Assembly: GCA_036847245.1 (NCBI GenBank)
Contig: DAIUAL010000007.1
Coordinates: 1 to 45,502, forward strand
Length of the DNA: 45,502 nt
Reading direction: 5' to 3'
From: UBA4661 sp002405405
GTDB taxonomy: Bacteria; Bacteroidota; Ignavibacteria; Kapaibacteriales; UBA4661
Made by a program: the position numbers and the translations under genes. The notes below the pieces were generated by a model that saw only the letters and a list, made by a program, of their open reading frames with translations, was not told where the DNA came from and did not search any database. Each line of letters starts with the position of its first letter. Positions within the stretch are counted from its first letter, which is position 1. Shown piece after piece: positions 8,828-18,437 of the stretch.

Positions 8828-11149
8828 ATGTCTCTTGTTCGTATTCTCACGTATTTGCTCTGTTTATCATGTCTTGGCAACCTGCATTACTCTGCGTACG
8901 CACTACGAAACATACCAAAACGTAGTTCGACATTACGCCACCGTGATAGCATTGTCATATTACCCACTGTTGAAATTCTTCGTTCCCAAGAGCGGTTTGC
9001 CATACTGCCTATGCCTTTTAGTGAAGAAACAGTTTTATACTCCACGAAAAAAGCTGATCGGCTTCGTTTATCGGAAACACTTGCCAATACCGCTATCAAT
9101 TCTGTTCGTCAAACATTTGCACTGGCACCCGGTGTCTTCATTTGGGAAAATGATGGCTCCGGTGTGCAAGCCAATATCGGTATTCGCGGACTCAGTCCAA
9201 ACCGCTCGTGGGAACTGAATGTTCGCCAAGACGGTTATGATATTTCTTCCGATCCTTTTGGCTATCCTGAAGCATACTACACACCACCGTTTGCCATGCT
9301 CGAACATATTGATCTTGTGCGTGGTGCAAGTAGTTTGCAGTTCGGTCCGCAATTTGGCGGTATGATCAACTATCGAACAAAATCTGCTCCTACCAATCGT
9401 CCATTTTCAGGCGAAACACAACAGAGTATCGGCGCAGGAAATCTGTATGCAAGCTATACGGCTCTTGGCGGCACACTCTCTATTGACACAACGCAGTCGC
9501 TATCCTACTATACGGGATTCGACTATCGGTGCGGTGATGGTTGGCGGAGCAATAGCAGTTTTCGTCAAGGCACGGGATTAGCAAAACTCACCTATACCAT
9601 GAGTGCTACGAGTATTGAGTTGTCGTTTACAGCAATGCACTATCTGCTTCAACAACCGGCAGGCTTGACAGAGCGTCAATATGCAGACGATCCACGTCAA
9701 TCTTTCCGTTCACGTGATTGGTTTTCGACGACATGGCTTGTACCCGCTTTGACGCTGTCGCACCAATTTTCGACACATTCACGCTTGACGGTCAAAGCAT
9801 TTGGTCTTGTCGGCGACCGTGAAAGCATCGGACTCATTGCGAGTACTGCCATTGCTGATACCGGTACAAATCGACGAAGAACAAATACCGACGCCTATCG
9901 TAATATCGGCATTGAGGCACGATGGCTCTCGCAACAAACTATTGCCGAATTACCCATGACACTTGCTGTCGGCGCACGATATTCATTAGGGCAAACTGTA
10001 CGCCGACAAGGGCGCGGAGCCGATGGCTCGCAACCGATATTTGACATCATTGCACCGCCAACACGCGATCTACAATTCAGCGTAGCGAACACAGCATTCT
10101 TTGCCGAGACAGGAATTTCTCTGACACCCCATCTTACACTAACCGCCGGTCTGCGCATAGAATCATTGCGCTCTACGGGCAATGGTACATTTACACGAGA
10201 ATATTCCATGACATCAGTACGTGCATTCGATACGCTCGGTACGGCAACCATGCTTAATGCACGAGGCAGTGAATTTGTTCCGCTCATGGGTATTGGCATC
10301 AGTGCCTTCATTGCACCGAAAACACTCCCCTCGCTCGAAGTGTATGGTAATATCGCGCAGACATATCGCCCCGTTCTCTTTGGGGATCAATTCCAAAGTG
10401 ATCTTACGGCGGTCGATCCAAATATCCGCTCTTCGCGCGGCTTGACAACTGATCTTGGCATACGTGGTTCGTATCATGGTCTTCGGTGGGATATGTCCTT
10501 ATTCTTTTTGCAATACAATGACCGTGTTGGCACCCTGCCACTGAATATCCTGAGTTCAGAAGAACGTTCGCAATTACCTCTTGATGCCACGGCACTCCGC
10601 ACCAACATTGCCGAATCGCATCATAAAGGCATGGAATTGCTTCTTGAAATCAGTCTTCCGCACATACTATCGAGCAATCGCATCGCAGAACTCATCGGCA
10701 CGCCTTCGCTGTTTGTTTCGACAAGCTACACCTCGGCATACTATGTGCGCGACTCACGCTCGGAACGCAATGTGCAATTCGGTACAGCAGTCCAATCGGT
10801 AGCAGGAAACCGAGTTGAATTTGCTCCTGCATGGATAACACGAGCAGGCATACAATGGCAATTTCACGCGCTCTCCGCACAAGTACAATGGAGCATGGTC
10901 GGCGAAAGTTTCTCAAATTCTGCAAATACGATCACACAAGCCGATGGTCAGCAGGGTGTTATTCCTGCGTACAGTGTTGCTGATGCAACGCTCCGATGGC
11001 ACATCAACACATGGCTCAGCATGAATGCCAGCATCAATAATCTTTTTGATCGACGATATTTTACGCGCCGAGCAACGGGCTATCCCGGACCCGGCATCAT
11101 TCCGGCTGATGGTAGAATGTGGACTTGCGGTGTTCGTGTAGTGTGGTGA
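8828..11149 (+). CDS. FecA-like TonB-dependent outer-membrane receptor
   Basis: It is an outer-membrane importer, probably for an iron chelate. A signal peptide (SLVRILTYLLCLSCLGN) is followed by a plug domain containing IGIRGLSPNRSWELNVRQDG and the DPFGYPEAYYTPP segment typical of the FecA subgroup. A long beta-barrel with alternating aromatic strands follows, with ASINNLFDRRYFTRRATGYPGPG near the end and a terminal tryptophan. There is no N-terminal secretin/TonB signalling domain and no FecI/FecR pair, so control most likely comes from the divergent AraC-type gene. ATG 8828 gives the better signal peptide; a TTG at 8801 is the alternative. The exact substrate cannot be read from sequence. 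Confidence 0.9.
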   Translation: MSLVRILTYLLCLSCLGNLHYSAYALRNIPKRSSTLRHRDSIVILPTVEILRSQERFAILPMPFSEETVLYSTKKADRLRLSETLANTAINSVRQTFALAPGVFIWENDGSGVQANIGIRGLSPNRSWELNVRQDGYDISSDPFGYPEAYYTPPFAMLEHIDLVRGASSLQFGPQFGGMINYRTKSAPTNRPFSGETQQSIGAGNLYASYTALGGTLSIDTTQSLSYYTGFDYRCGDGWRSNSSFRQGTGLAKLTYTMSATSIELSFTAMHYLLQQPAGLTERQYADDPRQSFRSRDWFSTTWLVPALTLSHQFSTHSRLTVKAFGLVGDRESIGLIASTAIADTGTNRRRTNTDAYRNIGIEARWLSQQTIAELPMTLAVGARYSLGQTVRRQGRGADGSQPIFDIIAPPTRDLQFSVANTAFFAETGISLTPHLTLTAGLRIESLRSTGNGTFTREYSMTSVRAFDTLGTATMLNARGSEFVPLMGIGISAFIAPKTLPSLEVYGNIAQTYRPVLFGDQFQSDLTAVDPNIRSSRGLTTDLGIRGSYHGLRWDMSLFFLQYNDRVGTLPLNILSSEERSQLPLDATALRTNIAESHHKGMELLLEISLPHILSSNRIAELIGTPSLFVSTSYTSAYYVRDSRSERNVQFGTAVQSVAGNRVEFAPAWITRAGIQWQFHALSAQVQWSMVGESFSNSANTITQADGQQGVIPAYSVADATLRWHINTWLSMNASINNLFDRRYFTRRATGYPGPGIIPADGRMWTCGVRVVW

Positions 11150-11218
11150 TGTAGCGATGTGATGATTGGATTATTTGACAGTTGGATGGCTTGCTATGCA
11201 GTTTGAATCGTGTACGCT

Positions 11219-11257
11219 CATTGTAGAATCTCATTGTAGCATCTGATTGTGGAATCT
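11219..11257 (+). repeat. Three tandem 13-bp imperfect repeats
   Basis: CATTGTAGAATCT, CATTGTAGCATCT and GATTGTGGAATCT follow one another in the short gap between the convergent receptor and LytTR genes, reaching the last base of the LytTR stop codon. A partial fourth unit begins CATT. Confidence 0.85.
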
Positions 11258-12120
11258 CATTCAAGCCCAAAAAGATCAACGATATAGGAACGAAATGTTT
11301 TGCCAACAATTATTGTTTCTCCGATGCTACGCAGATGTAATTGAATATTGCGGTTCTCCATAGTAATCAGGCGTATATAGTCTCGATTGATGAGCGTACT
11401 GCGATTGATACGAACAAAGTATGCAGGAAATCTCTGCGTAGCTTCACTGATCGAAAGATTGCTATGATACATGAGGATATCCTTGCGGTTATCAGAGATT
11501 GGCTGAAACAACTCTTCCTCGTCGGGTATCAGTGAGGATATGTCCATGAAAGCAGAGTCGAGATAAAAGAGCGTGTAGTTTTTGTCAGCAACACACTTGA
11601 TAATAGCTTCCCATGGGAAACGCGACCAACTTTTACCATTGTAGAGGGTAATGTAAGGATCCGTATAATGTATCTCTTTTGCAGTTCGTACCGAGTGGCG
11701 TTGCCGGTTGATGGTGTATTGAATATCCAAGTGGTTACCATCCGAGCGTTTCGTGCTTGAAGATGGAGCATCATGTATCGTATCAGGCAAGAGCGAAGGC
11801 GTTGAGCGAAGAATATCATGAAGAGTAGTACTCAGCAAGATATTGCCATCCTGTATAGTATCTTCGATGGTGAGCAGCAAAGCATACGGAATTTCACCCG
11901 CAAGACGCAGTGGCATAAGAATACTCATGAGTTTTTGATGTAGCTCAGGACTGCTAATAACAATATGCGGCGGATGAATATGCAACCGCTTTCTTGCTTC
12001 CTCAATAGAGGGTGCATAATCAATCGTACGAAGATAGGAGTGAAACGTACGTTGTACGGTGTATTCTACAATTGTTGCCACAGCATGATCGGCATGGATA
12101 ATCAAAACATTCAAAAACAT
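11257..12120 (-). CDS. LytTR-family DNA-binding regulator with degenerate receiver-like domain
   Basis: The C-terminal ~100 residues are a LytTR DNA-binding domain (WEAIIKCVADKNYTLFYL, then FVRINRSTLINRDYI and a final VGKTFRSY). The N-terminal ~110 residues have a receiver-like pattern (FLNVLIIHADHA, then PPHIVISSPEL), but serine stands where the phospho-acceptor aspartate is expected, so control by phosphorylation is doubtful. I chose ATG 12120, which starts directly at the receiver fold; an upstream ATG at 12270 would add 50 residues unlike any domain and would start seven bases after the previous gene's stop. The 12121-12276 stretch is then a leader. No histidine kinase is adjacent. Confidence 0.8.
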   Translation of the reverse strand: MFLNVLIIHADHAVATIVEYTVQRTFHSYLRTIDYAPSIEEARKRLHIHPPHIVISSPELHQKLMSILMPLRLAGEIPYALLLTIEDTIQDGNILLSTTLHDILRSTPSLLPDTIHDAPSSSTKRSDGNHLDIQYTINRQRHSVRTAKEIHYTDPYITLYNGKSWSRFPWEAIIKCVADKNYTLFYLDSAFMDISSLIPDEEELFQPISDNRKDILMYHSNLSISEATQRFPAYFVRINRSTLINRDYIRLITMENRNIQLHLRSIGETIIVGKTFRSYIVDLFGLE

Positions 12121-12276
12121 ACGCGAAGCCCTGCAAAAACTATGCTTAAGAAATGACAAGCGAAAAGTTATATGCAGGAATTTACTGACACCTCCGAAAA
12201 AAGTATGAATATCGCGTAAAAAAAAATTGCTCAGGGTAGCAATATGCTCAACATAAAACTCCGGTATCATTGCGCA

Positions 12277-14706
12277 TCATCGCACCACCATCATTTTCTG
12301 CATACTGATACCTTTGGGCGTGGTGATACGTACATAGTATGCGCCGGGTAACCAACTCTGTACGGGTACGCGCAGTGCTTGTCCTTGCGGAGCGCGGAGA
12401 TCCTCGTGGCTATACACGGTATGTCCTTGCGTATCAAAAATATCAATGCGGTAGGTGGTGCTACTTGCAGGCAGTTGAATCTCGATCTCGGACATCGCAG
12501 GGTTGGGGGCAATTTGGATGTCGAGAGTAATGCCATGAGTTTGGGCAGATGTGGTAGTGCCACCCAAATCGAATATCGCAAAACTACCTGATTGCCCTGC
12601 GATATTTGTGAAGTCCCCCCCAACGGCGAGGCGATTGTCGGATACTGCAAGCGAGCGCACAAGTCCATTCGCACTGGGGTTCCATATGGTTGCCAAACCC
12701 GTGCTGGCATCGAGTACCGCGGTGCGATCACAACTCCGTCCACCGATATTTGAGAATAACCCTCCTGAATAAACCATACCGTCTGATATTGCTAGAGAGT
12801 AGATATCATCGCTTGCATTCGGATTCCAAGCGGTCGCATTACCCGTGTTTGCATCAATCGCGGCAATACGGTTTCGACTCTGACCGCCAATGATCGAGAA
12901 TGATCCTCCTGTATAAATCACATTTCCTGATGCTACAAGAGAGTTCATAGAGGGACTCACAAAACTCATTGGGCTAGTAGCGTTCGGATTCCAATCAGTT
13001 GCTAAACCCGTGCTTGCATTTATTGCCGCGATAAGATTGCGATTTTGCCCGCTAACCACTGTGAACGATCCACCTACATAGACTACATCTTTAGACACTG
13101 CAAGCGTAGTAACCCAACCATTTATATTCGGATTCCATGCCGTTGACATGCCTGTATTAACATCAAGAGCGGCAATGCTATTTCTTCTTTGCCCACCGAT
13201 ATTTTGAAATTGTCCTCCTGCATAAACGATATTATCCGACACTACAAGAGAGCTGATTATATTATTTGCATTGGGGTTCCACGCTGTTGCTACACCAATA
13301 CTTGTATCAAGTGCGGCAATATTGTTGCGATTTTGTCCGCCTATATTCGTAAAGTCTCCGCCTACATAAACGACACCTTTTGATGTTGTAATGGATCGAA
13401 TATATCCATAGCCACTTTGCTCTGGATTCCAAGCATGAATACTGCCATCGGCATTCATGCGACCGATATTGCTACGCGGAAATTCAGGTGCAATACTTGT
13501 AAAATACCCTCCTGCATAGATTGCGTTATGAGATAATGCAAGAGAATAGACCCAACTATTGGCATTCGGATTCCATGCGGTTGCCATGCCTGTATTAACA
13601 TCAAGAGCGGCAATGCTATTTCGATTCTTTCCGCCAATTTGTCTAAACCATCCTCCTACGTAAACTATATTCCCTGATACAGCAATAGATCGGACGGTAC
13701 TTTCGTTGCTTTGTGGGTTGGGATCCCATGCTGTTGCTATACCAGTAGTTACATCAAGTTCCGCAATCTTACTTCGAGATTTCCCACCGATAATCGTGAA
13801 CTCTCCACCTGCATAGATTGTGTTATTCGATATTGCAAGAGAATGTATCCAGCCATTTGCGTTTGGATTCCACGCAGTTACTGTACCCGTTGTTGCATCT
13901 ATTGCGGCAATGCGATTGCGATTCTCGCCACCAATATTCCAAAACCTACCTCCTACATAAACTGTATTGTTCGATACTGTAAGAGTATGAACCAAAGCAT
14001 CTGGATTGGGATTCCACATAGTTGCCAAGCCTGTATTCATATCAAGTGCCGCAAGAAAATTTCGACTCTGCCCGCCGATATTCCTAAAAAAACCTGACAC
14101 ATATACGATGTTGTTTGACGCGGCAAGAGAAAGTACTCCGTCATTTGGATTAGGATTCCACGTAGTTGCTATACCTGTTGTCATATCAATTGCCGCGAGA
14201 TTTCTCCGAATTTGTCCGCCTGCTGTCGTAAATACTCCGCCCACATATACGATGTTCTTTGATGCCATGAGAGACCAAACAGTTCCATTTGCATGTGGAC
14301 TCCAGTCGTGTACACTGCCATCAGCATTGATACGAGCGATATTATTGCGTGCTAGTCCTCCTACTTGAGAGAAAGATCCGCCGATATACCATCCTCCAAT
14401 ACCGTCCGCAATAACCACATAAATTGTACCATTGACTTTTGGATATGCACCGACAGACTGCAGAGCACTACCATCGAATATATTCAGAGCCGCTCCGCGT
14501 GAATCGACACGCATTGTGTTAATAAAACCATTAAAAGCACCTCCAAGGTACCAACCACCATCAGCACTTGGTGCGACTGCATATACTGATCCTGCAACTG
14601 TATAGCGTGAGGGGAGGAGGGTTTGAGCATAAGAAGAAATTTCAATAAGCCAAAACATAGCAACAATGGCTAACGAAATAGGTCGAAGAAAGAAGAATTT
14701 TTTCAT
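12277..14706 (-). CDS. T9SS-exported repeat beta-propeller protein
   Basis: It is a cell-surface or secreted protein of unknown ligand. A signal peptide (LRPISLAIVAMFWLIEISSYAQ) is followed by a long array of ~42-residue units with the pattern VYVGG.F..IGGQ.RN.IAALD..TG.AT.WNPN. Twelve units carry the W[NSD]P motif. The last ~80 residues are a T9SS type A sorting domain (IAPNPAMSEIEIQLP, then IDIFDTQGHTVYSH, GAYYVRIT, ending MMVVR), which directs export through the type IX system and attachment to the cell surface. Some units are nearly identical at DNA level, pointing to recent internal duplication. It probably precedes the LytTR gene on the same strand. Confidence 0.9.
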   Translation of the reverse strand: MKKFFFLRPISLAIVAMFWLIEISSYAQTLLPSRYTVAGSVYAVAPSADGGWYLGGAFNGFINTMRVDSRGAALNIFDGSALQSVGAYPKVNGTIYVVIADGIGGWYIGGSFSQVGGLARNNIARINADGSVHDWSPHANGTVWSLMASKNIVYVGGVFTTAGGQIRRNLAAIDMTTGIATTWNPNPNDGVLSLAASNNIVYVSGFFRNIGGQSRNFLAALDMNTGLATMWNPNPDALVHTLTVSNNTVYVGGRFWNIGGENRNRIAAIDATTGTVTAWNPNANGWIHSLAISNNTIYAGGEFTIIGGKSRSKIAELDVTTGIATAWDPNPQSNESTVRSIAVSGNIVYVGGWFRQIGGKNRNSIAALDVNTGMATAWNPNANSWVYSLALSHNAIYAGGYFTSIAPEFPRSNIGRMNADGSIHAWNPEQSGYGYIRSITTSKGVVYVGGDFTNIGGQNRNNIAALDTSIGVATAWNPNANNIISSLVVSDNIVYAGGQFQNIGGQRRNSIAALDVNTGMSTAWNPNINGWVTTLAVSKDVVYVGGSFTVVSGQNRNLIAAINASTGLATDWNPNATSPMSFVSPSMNSLVASGNVIYTGGSFSIIGGQSRNRIAAIDANTGNATAWNPNASDDIYSLAISDGMVYSGGLFSNIGGRSCDRTAVLDASTGLATIWNPSANGLVRSLAVSDNRLAVGGDFTNIAGQSGSFAIFDLGGTTTSAQTHGITLDIQIAPNPAMSEIEIQLPASSTTYRIDIFDTQGHTVYSHEDLRAPQGQALRVPVQSWLPGAYYVRITTPKGISMQKMMVVR

Positions 14707-14759
14707 GGTGTGAAGATATGAATGAGGTCATAGAAATCACTTAATTCGTGAAGATAATT

Positions 14760-14792
14760 CTGTCGGGAGGAAGACAGACTTCCTCCCGACAG
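14760..14792 (-). terminator. Strong hairpin between two T9SS genes
   Basis: A perfect 14-bp stem (CTGTCGGGAGGAAG, five-base loop, CTTCCTCCCGACAG) lies just after the stop of the gene ending at 14806. On the minus strand the tail is AATTATCTT rather than a T-run, so it may act as an RNA-stabilising 3' hairpin more than a classic terminator. Confidence 0.6.
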
Positions 14793-14805
14793 AAAAAACA
14801 AGTAG

Positions 14806-16830
14806 CTATCGTACAATAACAACGGATGTTGTGGCATTGCCACCTGAGCCTACATAGCGCAAGGTGTAGGTGCCTGCGCGAAGTGCTGATACGGATATCA
14901 TCTGTGAGGATGCTCCTTGCGGAATTGTGAGATTATTACTCTGATAGACAATCGCCCCACTGACATCGAATAGTACGAGATTAGCAGTCATGGGCTGATC
15001 GGCTGTGATACCAACACGAAGAATATCTTGAACAGGGTTGGGTGCTACAGACAGCGATACTCCAAGTGCTGTTGGTATTACACTATTATTGGTATTTGGA
15101 GTATCTAATGTTGGTTCATCGCTTGGATTTTTTCTGCTACCGCCAATTTTAGGAACCCTGTACACACGCGTTCCGAATAGTTCGATACCTTCTTTGATAA
15201 ACATAGAAGCGCAATCTCCGCTCGGGAAGCAATACGAAGTATAAGGTTGTGCAGTATTACCGTTCAGGTTGAGTCGTGTTATCGATCTACCTGCCCAATA
15301 TGGTGGCAGATTTAAAGTGAATGATTGTGGAATTGGTATGAGTGGATCAGAATCAGCTTGAAAAACCGTATTGACTATAAAAATATAGTAAGCATTATCA
15401 TCCTCTTTAACCGAATACTGCATATCACCCCAACCTGTACCTGAGTATGATAAACTAATCTGAGAGCGTAGAGAAGATTCATTCGCAGTCATAGCCGAAG
15501 TTAGGTTATTATCACGCACGAATGAGAGAAAGCTATTGCCACTGTTGCGTACTGTTTGATTCGCGTAGAGGTATGACCAAAAAATTGTGCCGTTCATCGG
15601 GGGTGCTCGCCCAAACTGAGTATCTTGTGCATAGACGATAGGTGATATACCCAAGTACATTTGTTCTTGAGGTGTTGGTGGGCGTAGTCTTCTTGTTTCC
15701 CCCGCTCCTGCTCCATAATATGTGCGTCCTTCCCCCTGTGGTGAGGGAATAGTGTAGCTATAATTTCCATAAGGGGCAATATCTGAGTACCCACCTGGTA
15801 CAAATGCCATTGCGCATGAATTGATATTGCTTATGACATTCATGAATGTTTTCTTTTGATATTCTATCACAGTAGTTCGTTGCATATTAAACCCTGGATA
15901 CGAGGTATCATCATAGACGGTATGGATATCCGCCATCAGTATATCAAACATTCGGTTCATAGACGGATAGTAGTAATTAGCATTATGACGATCACCAAGT
16001 TGCGTGAGTACTACCGCTTTATTGGGTTGCATACTCTTAATTTTGGTATATCGTGCCTCTAAAAATCCACGAGTAATAGCAGGAAGACCGACTAATGCTT
16101 TACCTTCGGGTTCATCCGCGTTGTAGTAGCCAATCACGACATCGTTATAGGGTTGAGTAGCATTGAGAATTTGTGTGATCAGTCCATCACTCATAAAAGT
16201 GTATTCTTCTTGCGACATTGCTCTATCACCACCAGGTAACGGAATATCAACAATGACTTTAAGCCCCTGTTGTCGCATAAACGAAAGAAAATTACCGAGT
16301 GCTTGCGCATAACGAGTAGCATCATTCATGAGTTTGGGAAGGCTATTCGGAAAATCTTCAGTAATGGGGTCCAATTTAAAGTATGAATATATCTGTGGGC
16401 TTGATGGTGGCTGATAAGAAATGTATGAGGTAACGCATCCCGTTCCGATATTGTTATAGAGCAGGCTACCACTACTGAATAAATCAAATATATGGTTATG
16501 CGCTACCAAACTTGTGTTTGCACCTGCATTTTTCATTTGCGATACAACATCGGGTACAGATTCTTCGCTATTAAAGTCACGGTATCCAACACCAAAGGAA
16601 TAAAACTTCAAATCATACCACCCCAGCATATTAAAGGGTTGCCCATTGAGCATGATGCGGTCATTCTGAAAAGTGATATTGGCGGGTGTGCCTTGTGCGA
16701 AAAGTGTCGTACCTGTGCTGAGTACAGCCGAACTACAAAGAAGAACCACAAGCAAAAGTGCATGTATGTGTTTGAGTACCGCTGTGTGCGTACTGCTTTG
16801 ATATGTTGAGAATAAAAATTTCGTTGTCAT
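14806..16830 (-). CDS. T9SS-exported TIM-barrel (glycosidase-like) protein
   Basis: A signal peptide (HIHALLLVVLLCSSAVL, ending TTLFAQ) leads into ITFQNDRIMLNGQPFNMLGW, a start typical of extracellular TIM-barrel glycoside hydrolases, in which a substrate loop follows 'my own name for it' residues such as LNGQPF. Further in are LKVIVDIPLPGGD, a YYNADEPEG segment with acidic residues at the end of a barrel strand, and MADIHTVYDD. The last ~80 residues are a T9SS type A sorting domain (VAPNPVQDILRVGIT, LFDVSGAIVYQS, AGTYTLRYVG, ending VIVR). Enzyme class and substrate are not assigned. ATG 16830 is preferred to 16914 because it places the signal peptide closer to the N-terminus. Confidence 0.8.
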   Translation of the reverse strand: MTTKFLFSTYQSSTHTAVLKHIHALLLVVLLCSSAVLSTGTTLFAQGTPANITFQNDRIMLNGQPFNMLGWYDLKFYSFGVGYRDFNSEESVPDVVSQMKNAGANTSLVAHNHIFDLFSSGSLLYNNIGTGCVTSYISYQPPSSPQIYSYFKLDPITEDFPNSLPKLMNDATRYAQALGNFLSFMRQQGLKVIVDIPLPGGDRAMSQEEYTFMSDGLITQILNATQPYNDVVIGYYNADEPEGKALVGLPAITRGFLEARYTKIKSMQPNKAVVLTQLGDRHNANYYYPSMNRMFDILMADIHTVYDDTSYPGFNMQRTTVIEYQKKTFMNVISNINSCAMAFVPGGYSDIAPYGNYSYTIPSPQGEGRTYYGAGAGETRRLRPPTPQEQMYLGISPIVYAQDTQFGRAPPMNGTIFWSYLYANQTVRNSGNSFLSFVRDNNLTSAMTANESSLRSQISLSYSGTGWGDMQYSVKEDDNAYYIFIVNTVFQADSDPLIPIPQSFTLNLPPYWAGRSITRLNLNGNTAQPYTSYCFPSGDCASMFIKEGIELFGTRVYRVPKIGGSRKNPSDEPTLDTPNTNNSVIPTALGVSLSVAPNPVQDILRVGITADQPMTANLVLFDVSGAIVYQSNNLTIPQGASSQMISVSALRAGTYTLRYVGSGGNATTSVVIVR

Positions 16831-16890
16831 AAATGAGAATGAAAATGATGTTTTTGAAAAGGGAAAAGAGTTCTTCCGCAAGTATTTTTC

Positions 16891-16980
16891 TTGAGACCTC
16901 TCCCGATTGTGCAAGGACTACGCTCTTACTCAATCTGCTCTCTCCACAAGAAGAGTACTGTCCGAAGGACCGAGTGAGGT
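16891..16980 (-). repeat. Dispersed 90-bp intergenic repeat, copy B
   Basis: Read on the minus strand, this aligns without gaps over 90 bases to 25239-25328, with 69 identical positions by hand count. The shared ends are ACCTCAC with GTCCTTCGGACAG, and AATCGGGAGAGGTCTCA. It lies between the T9SS TIM-barrel gene and the FlgD-Ig gene. Confidence 0.85.
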
Positions 16981-17031
16981 TATACTTTGAAAGGGGATAA
17001 TGTTAAACGGCGTTGCATGATATCCACGCTC

Positions 17032-18309
17032 TTACGGCACAACCACCGGACGCACCGAAGGATACGGCAGTCCTGAGGATTCTACCACCATGTAGTAGGT
17101 ACCGGGTGCAACTTTGGTGTTCTTGCTGTCGCGTCCATTCCAACGGTAGGAGTATTCGCCTCGTGCTTGTGCGCCGCTGTACAGTGTCGAAACCACCACA
17201 CCTTTGTCCGTGCGCACCGTCACCGTTACGGTGTTTGCTTTGGTGAGATAGTAGCCGCAATCCACACCCGGTTGTTGGTAGGTGGTTTCGGCAATGTCAT
17301 ACACAATGGGATTCCAACCGCGGTCGCGCTTGCGCACAACTTGCTCACCAATGAGCTTTTTATTCACCCATAGTTGAAAACTGTACAAGCCGGGCAGGAT
17401 GCGCCTATCCGACATATCGCAACTGATACTGTACTGACCTTCGATGGTGTTTTTGCCATCTTTGTTGTCGTCGATGATCGTGCGGATAATCGTACCCACA
17501 GAGTCGCGCAGAACAAGGCGGACATCGCTGACTTGTTGCAAGTGGTATCGCAGATCGCACGCGCCGGATTCAATCGTGCGAATGTCGGTAGCATACAGTG
17601 CAGTGGGCTTGAGTGAAGCGATATTACTCGTGGTGTCGCCATAGGCAATGCCGTCAATCACAGCACCCACCAAGCGTACCGATTGTTGAATTTTACCACT
17701 ATTGCCGACACTGAGATTATCGATAATGCCGAACTCGGTAGCATAGATAACCCGCGATTGGTTGTAGTCCTTGGGGGCAAGCGTGAAAACCGTATTGGCA
17801 CGAGTCAGCACCGAACGATTCTCGACTGCGCTGACAAGCATCACGCCATCAGATTGCGCATCGCCACGCTTGGCATCGAAGCGCACTTGTTGCTCTTCGG
17901 TAAGTGTTTTACCATTATTTTTGACAAGGTAAATACCAAGATCGTCCGACCGTTCAAAGCGTGAGGAGATGGCACTCTTGCCATTGAGTTTTACTTGGAT
18001 CACCGCATAGCGTTTACCGAGCAGAGCAGTATCGCCTGCAATATCTTCAACTAATCGTGCTTCACTCTCGATGTAGCCATCAGTACCACTTGCATTACGC
18101 GACCAGACATGATAGACATAGCGATTTGCTTTGGCGAGTTTTTTGGCTTTGCCGAAGGCATTGCCATTGTTTTGAGCGTGCAGAGACACGCTCGAAAGAC
18201 CAGCTGCTAATATCACAAGCGCGATGGCAAGGCATACAGTATGGGTGAAAAGGTGGATTCGTTGTGGTGTATTCCGAGAACGAGAATACAGATTGTTGTT
18301 GGTCATCAT
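17032..18309 (-). CDS. Exported protein with FlgD-like Ig domains
   Basis: The protein starts with a signal peptide (LFTHTVCLAIALVILAAGLSSVSLHAQ). The middle ~200 residues match no family I recognise. The last ~170 residues hold two FlgD-Ig-like modules, each built as a strand pair around DVRLVLRDSVGTIIRTI..LPGLYSFQLWV and TVTVTVRTDKGVVVSTL..YSYRWNGRDSKNTKVAPGTYY, a layout common near the C-terminus of secreted proteins in this group. It ends in RPVVVP without a clear T9SS sorting motif. The start is well supported: GGAGGAG lies six bases before ATG 18309, the strongest ribosome binding site seen here. ATG 18306 is the alternative. Confidence 0.75.
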   Translation of the reverse strand: MMTNNNLYSRSRNTPQRIHLFTHTVCLAIALVILAAGLSSVSLHAQNNGNAFGKAKKLAKANRYVYHVWSRNASGTDGYIESEARLVEDIAGDTALLGKRYAVIQVKLNGKSAISSRFERSDDLGIYLVKNNGKTLTEEQQVRFDAKRGDAQSDGVMLVSAVENRSVLTRANTVFTLAPKDYNQSRVIYATEFGIIDNLSVGNSGKIQQSVRLVGAVIDGIAYGDTTSNIASLKPTALYATDIRTIESGACDLRYHLQQVSDVRLVLRDSVGTIIRTIIDDNKDGKNTIEGQYSISCDMSDRRILPGLYSFQLWVNKKLIGEQVVRKRDRGWNPIVYDIAETTYQQPGVDCGYYLTKANTVTVTVRTDKGVVVSTLYSGAQARGEYSYRWNGRDSKNTKVAPGTYYMVVESSGLPYPSVRPVVVP

Positions 18310-18402
18310 AATGATGCTCCTCCAAAAAAATGAAAAGCTCGCCGTATATTGTGGGTGTATGTTCCAATCAAGGGTTTCAAGCGTGAGAGGTTCGTACAAA
18401 AG

Positions 18403-18437
18403 GCACGAGGATGCGAGCTATCCTTGTGCTTTTTTTT
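18403..18437 (+). terminator. Orphan rho-independent terminator
   Basis: A 10-bp stem with one G-U pair (GCACGAGGAT, seven-base loop, ATCCTTGTGC) is followed by eight T residues on the plus strand. No plus-strand gene ends upstream of it; the nearest gene starts at 18309 on the other strand. Confidence 0.6.

Noticed and set aside
8694..9218. Plus-strand frame overlapping the receptor gene start
   Set aside because: Out-of-frame shadow of the FecA-like gene with cysteine-rich, non-gene-like composition.
12121..12270. N-terminal 50-residue extension of the LytTR protein
   Set aside because: It matches no domain, and the fold begins cleanly at ATG 12120.
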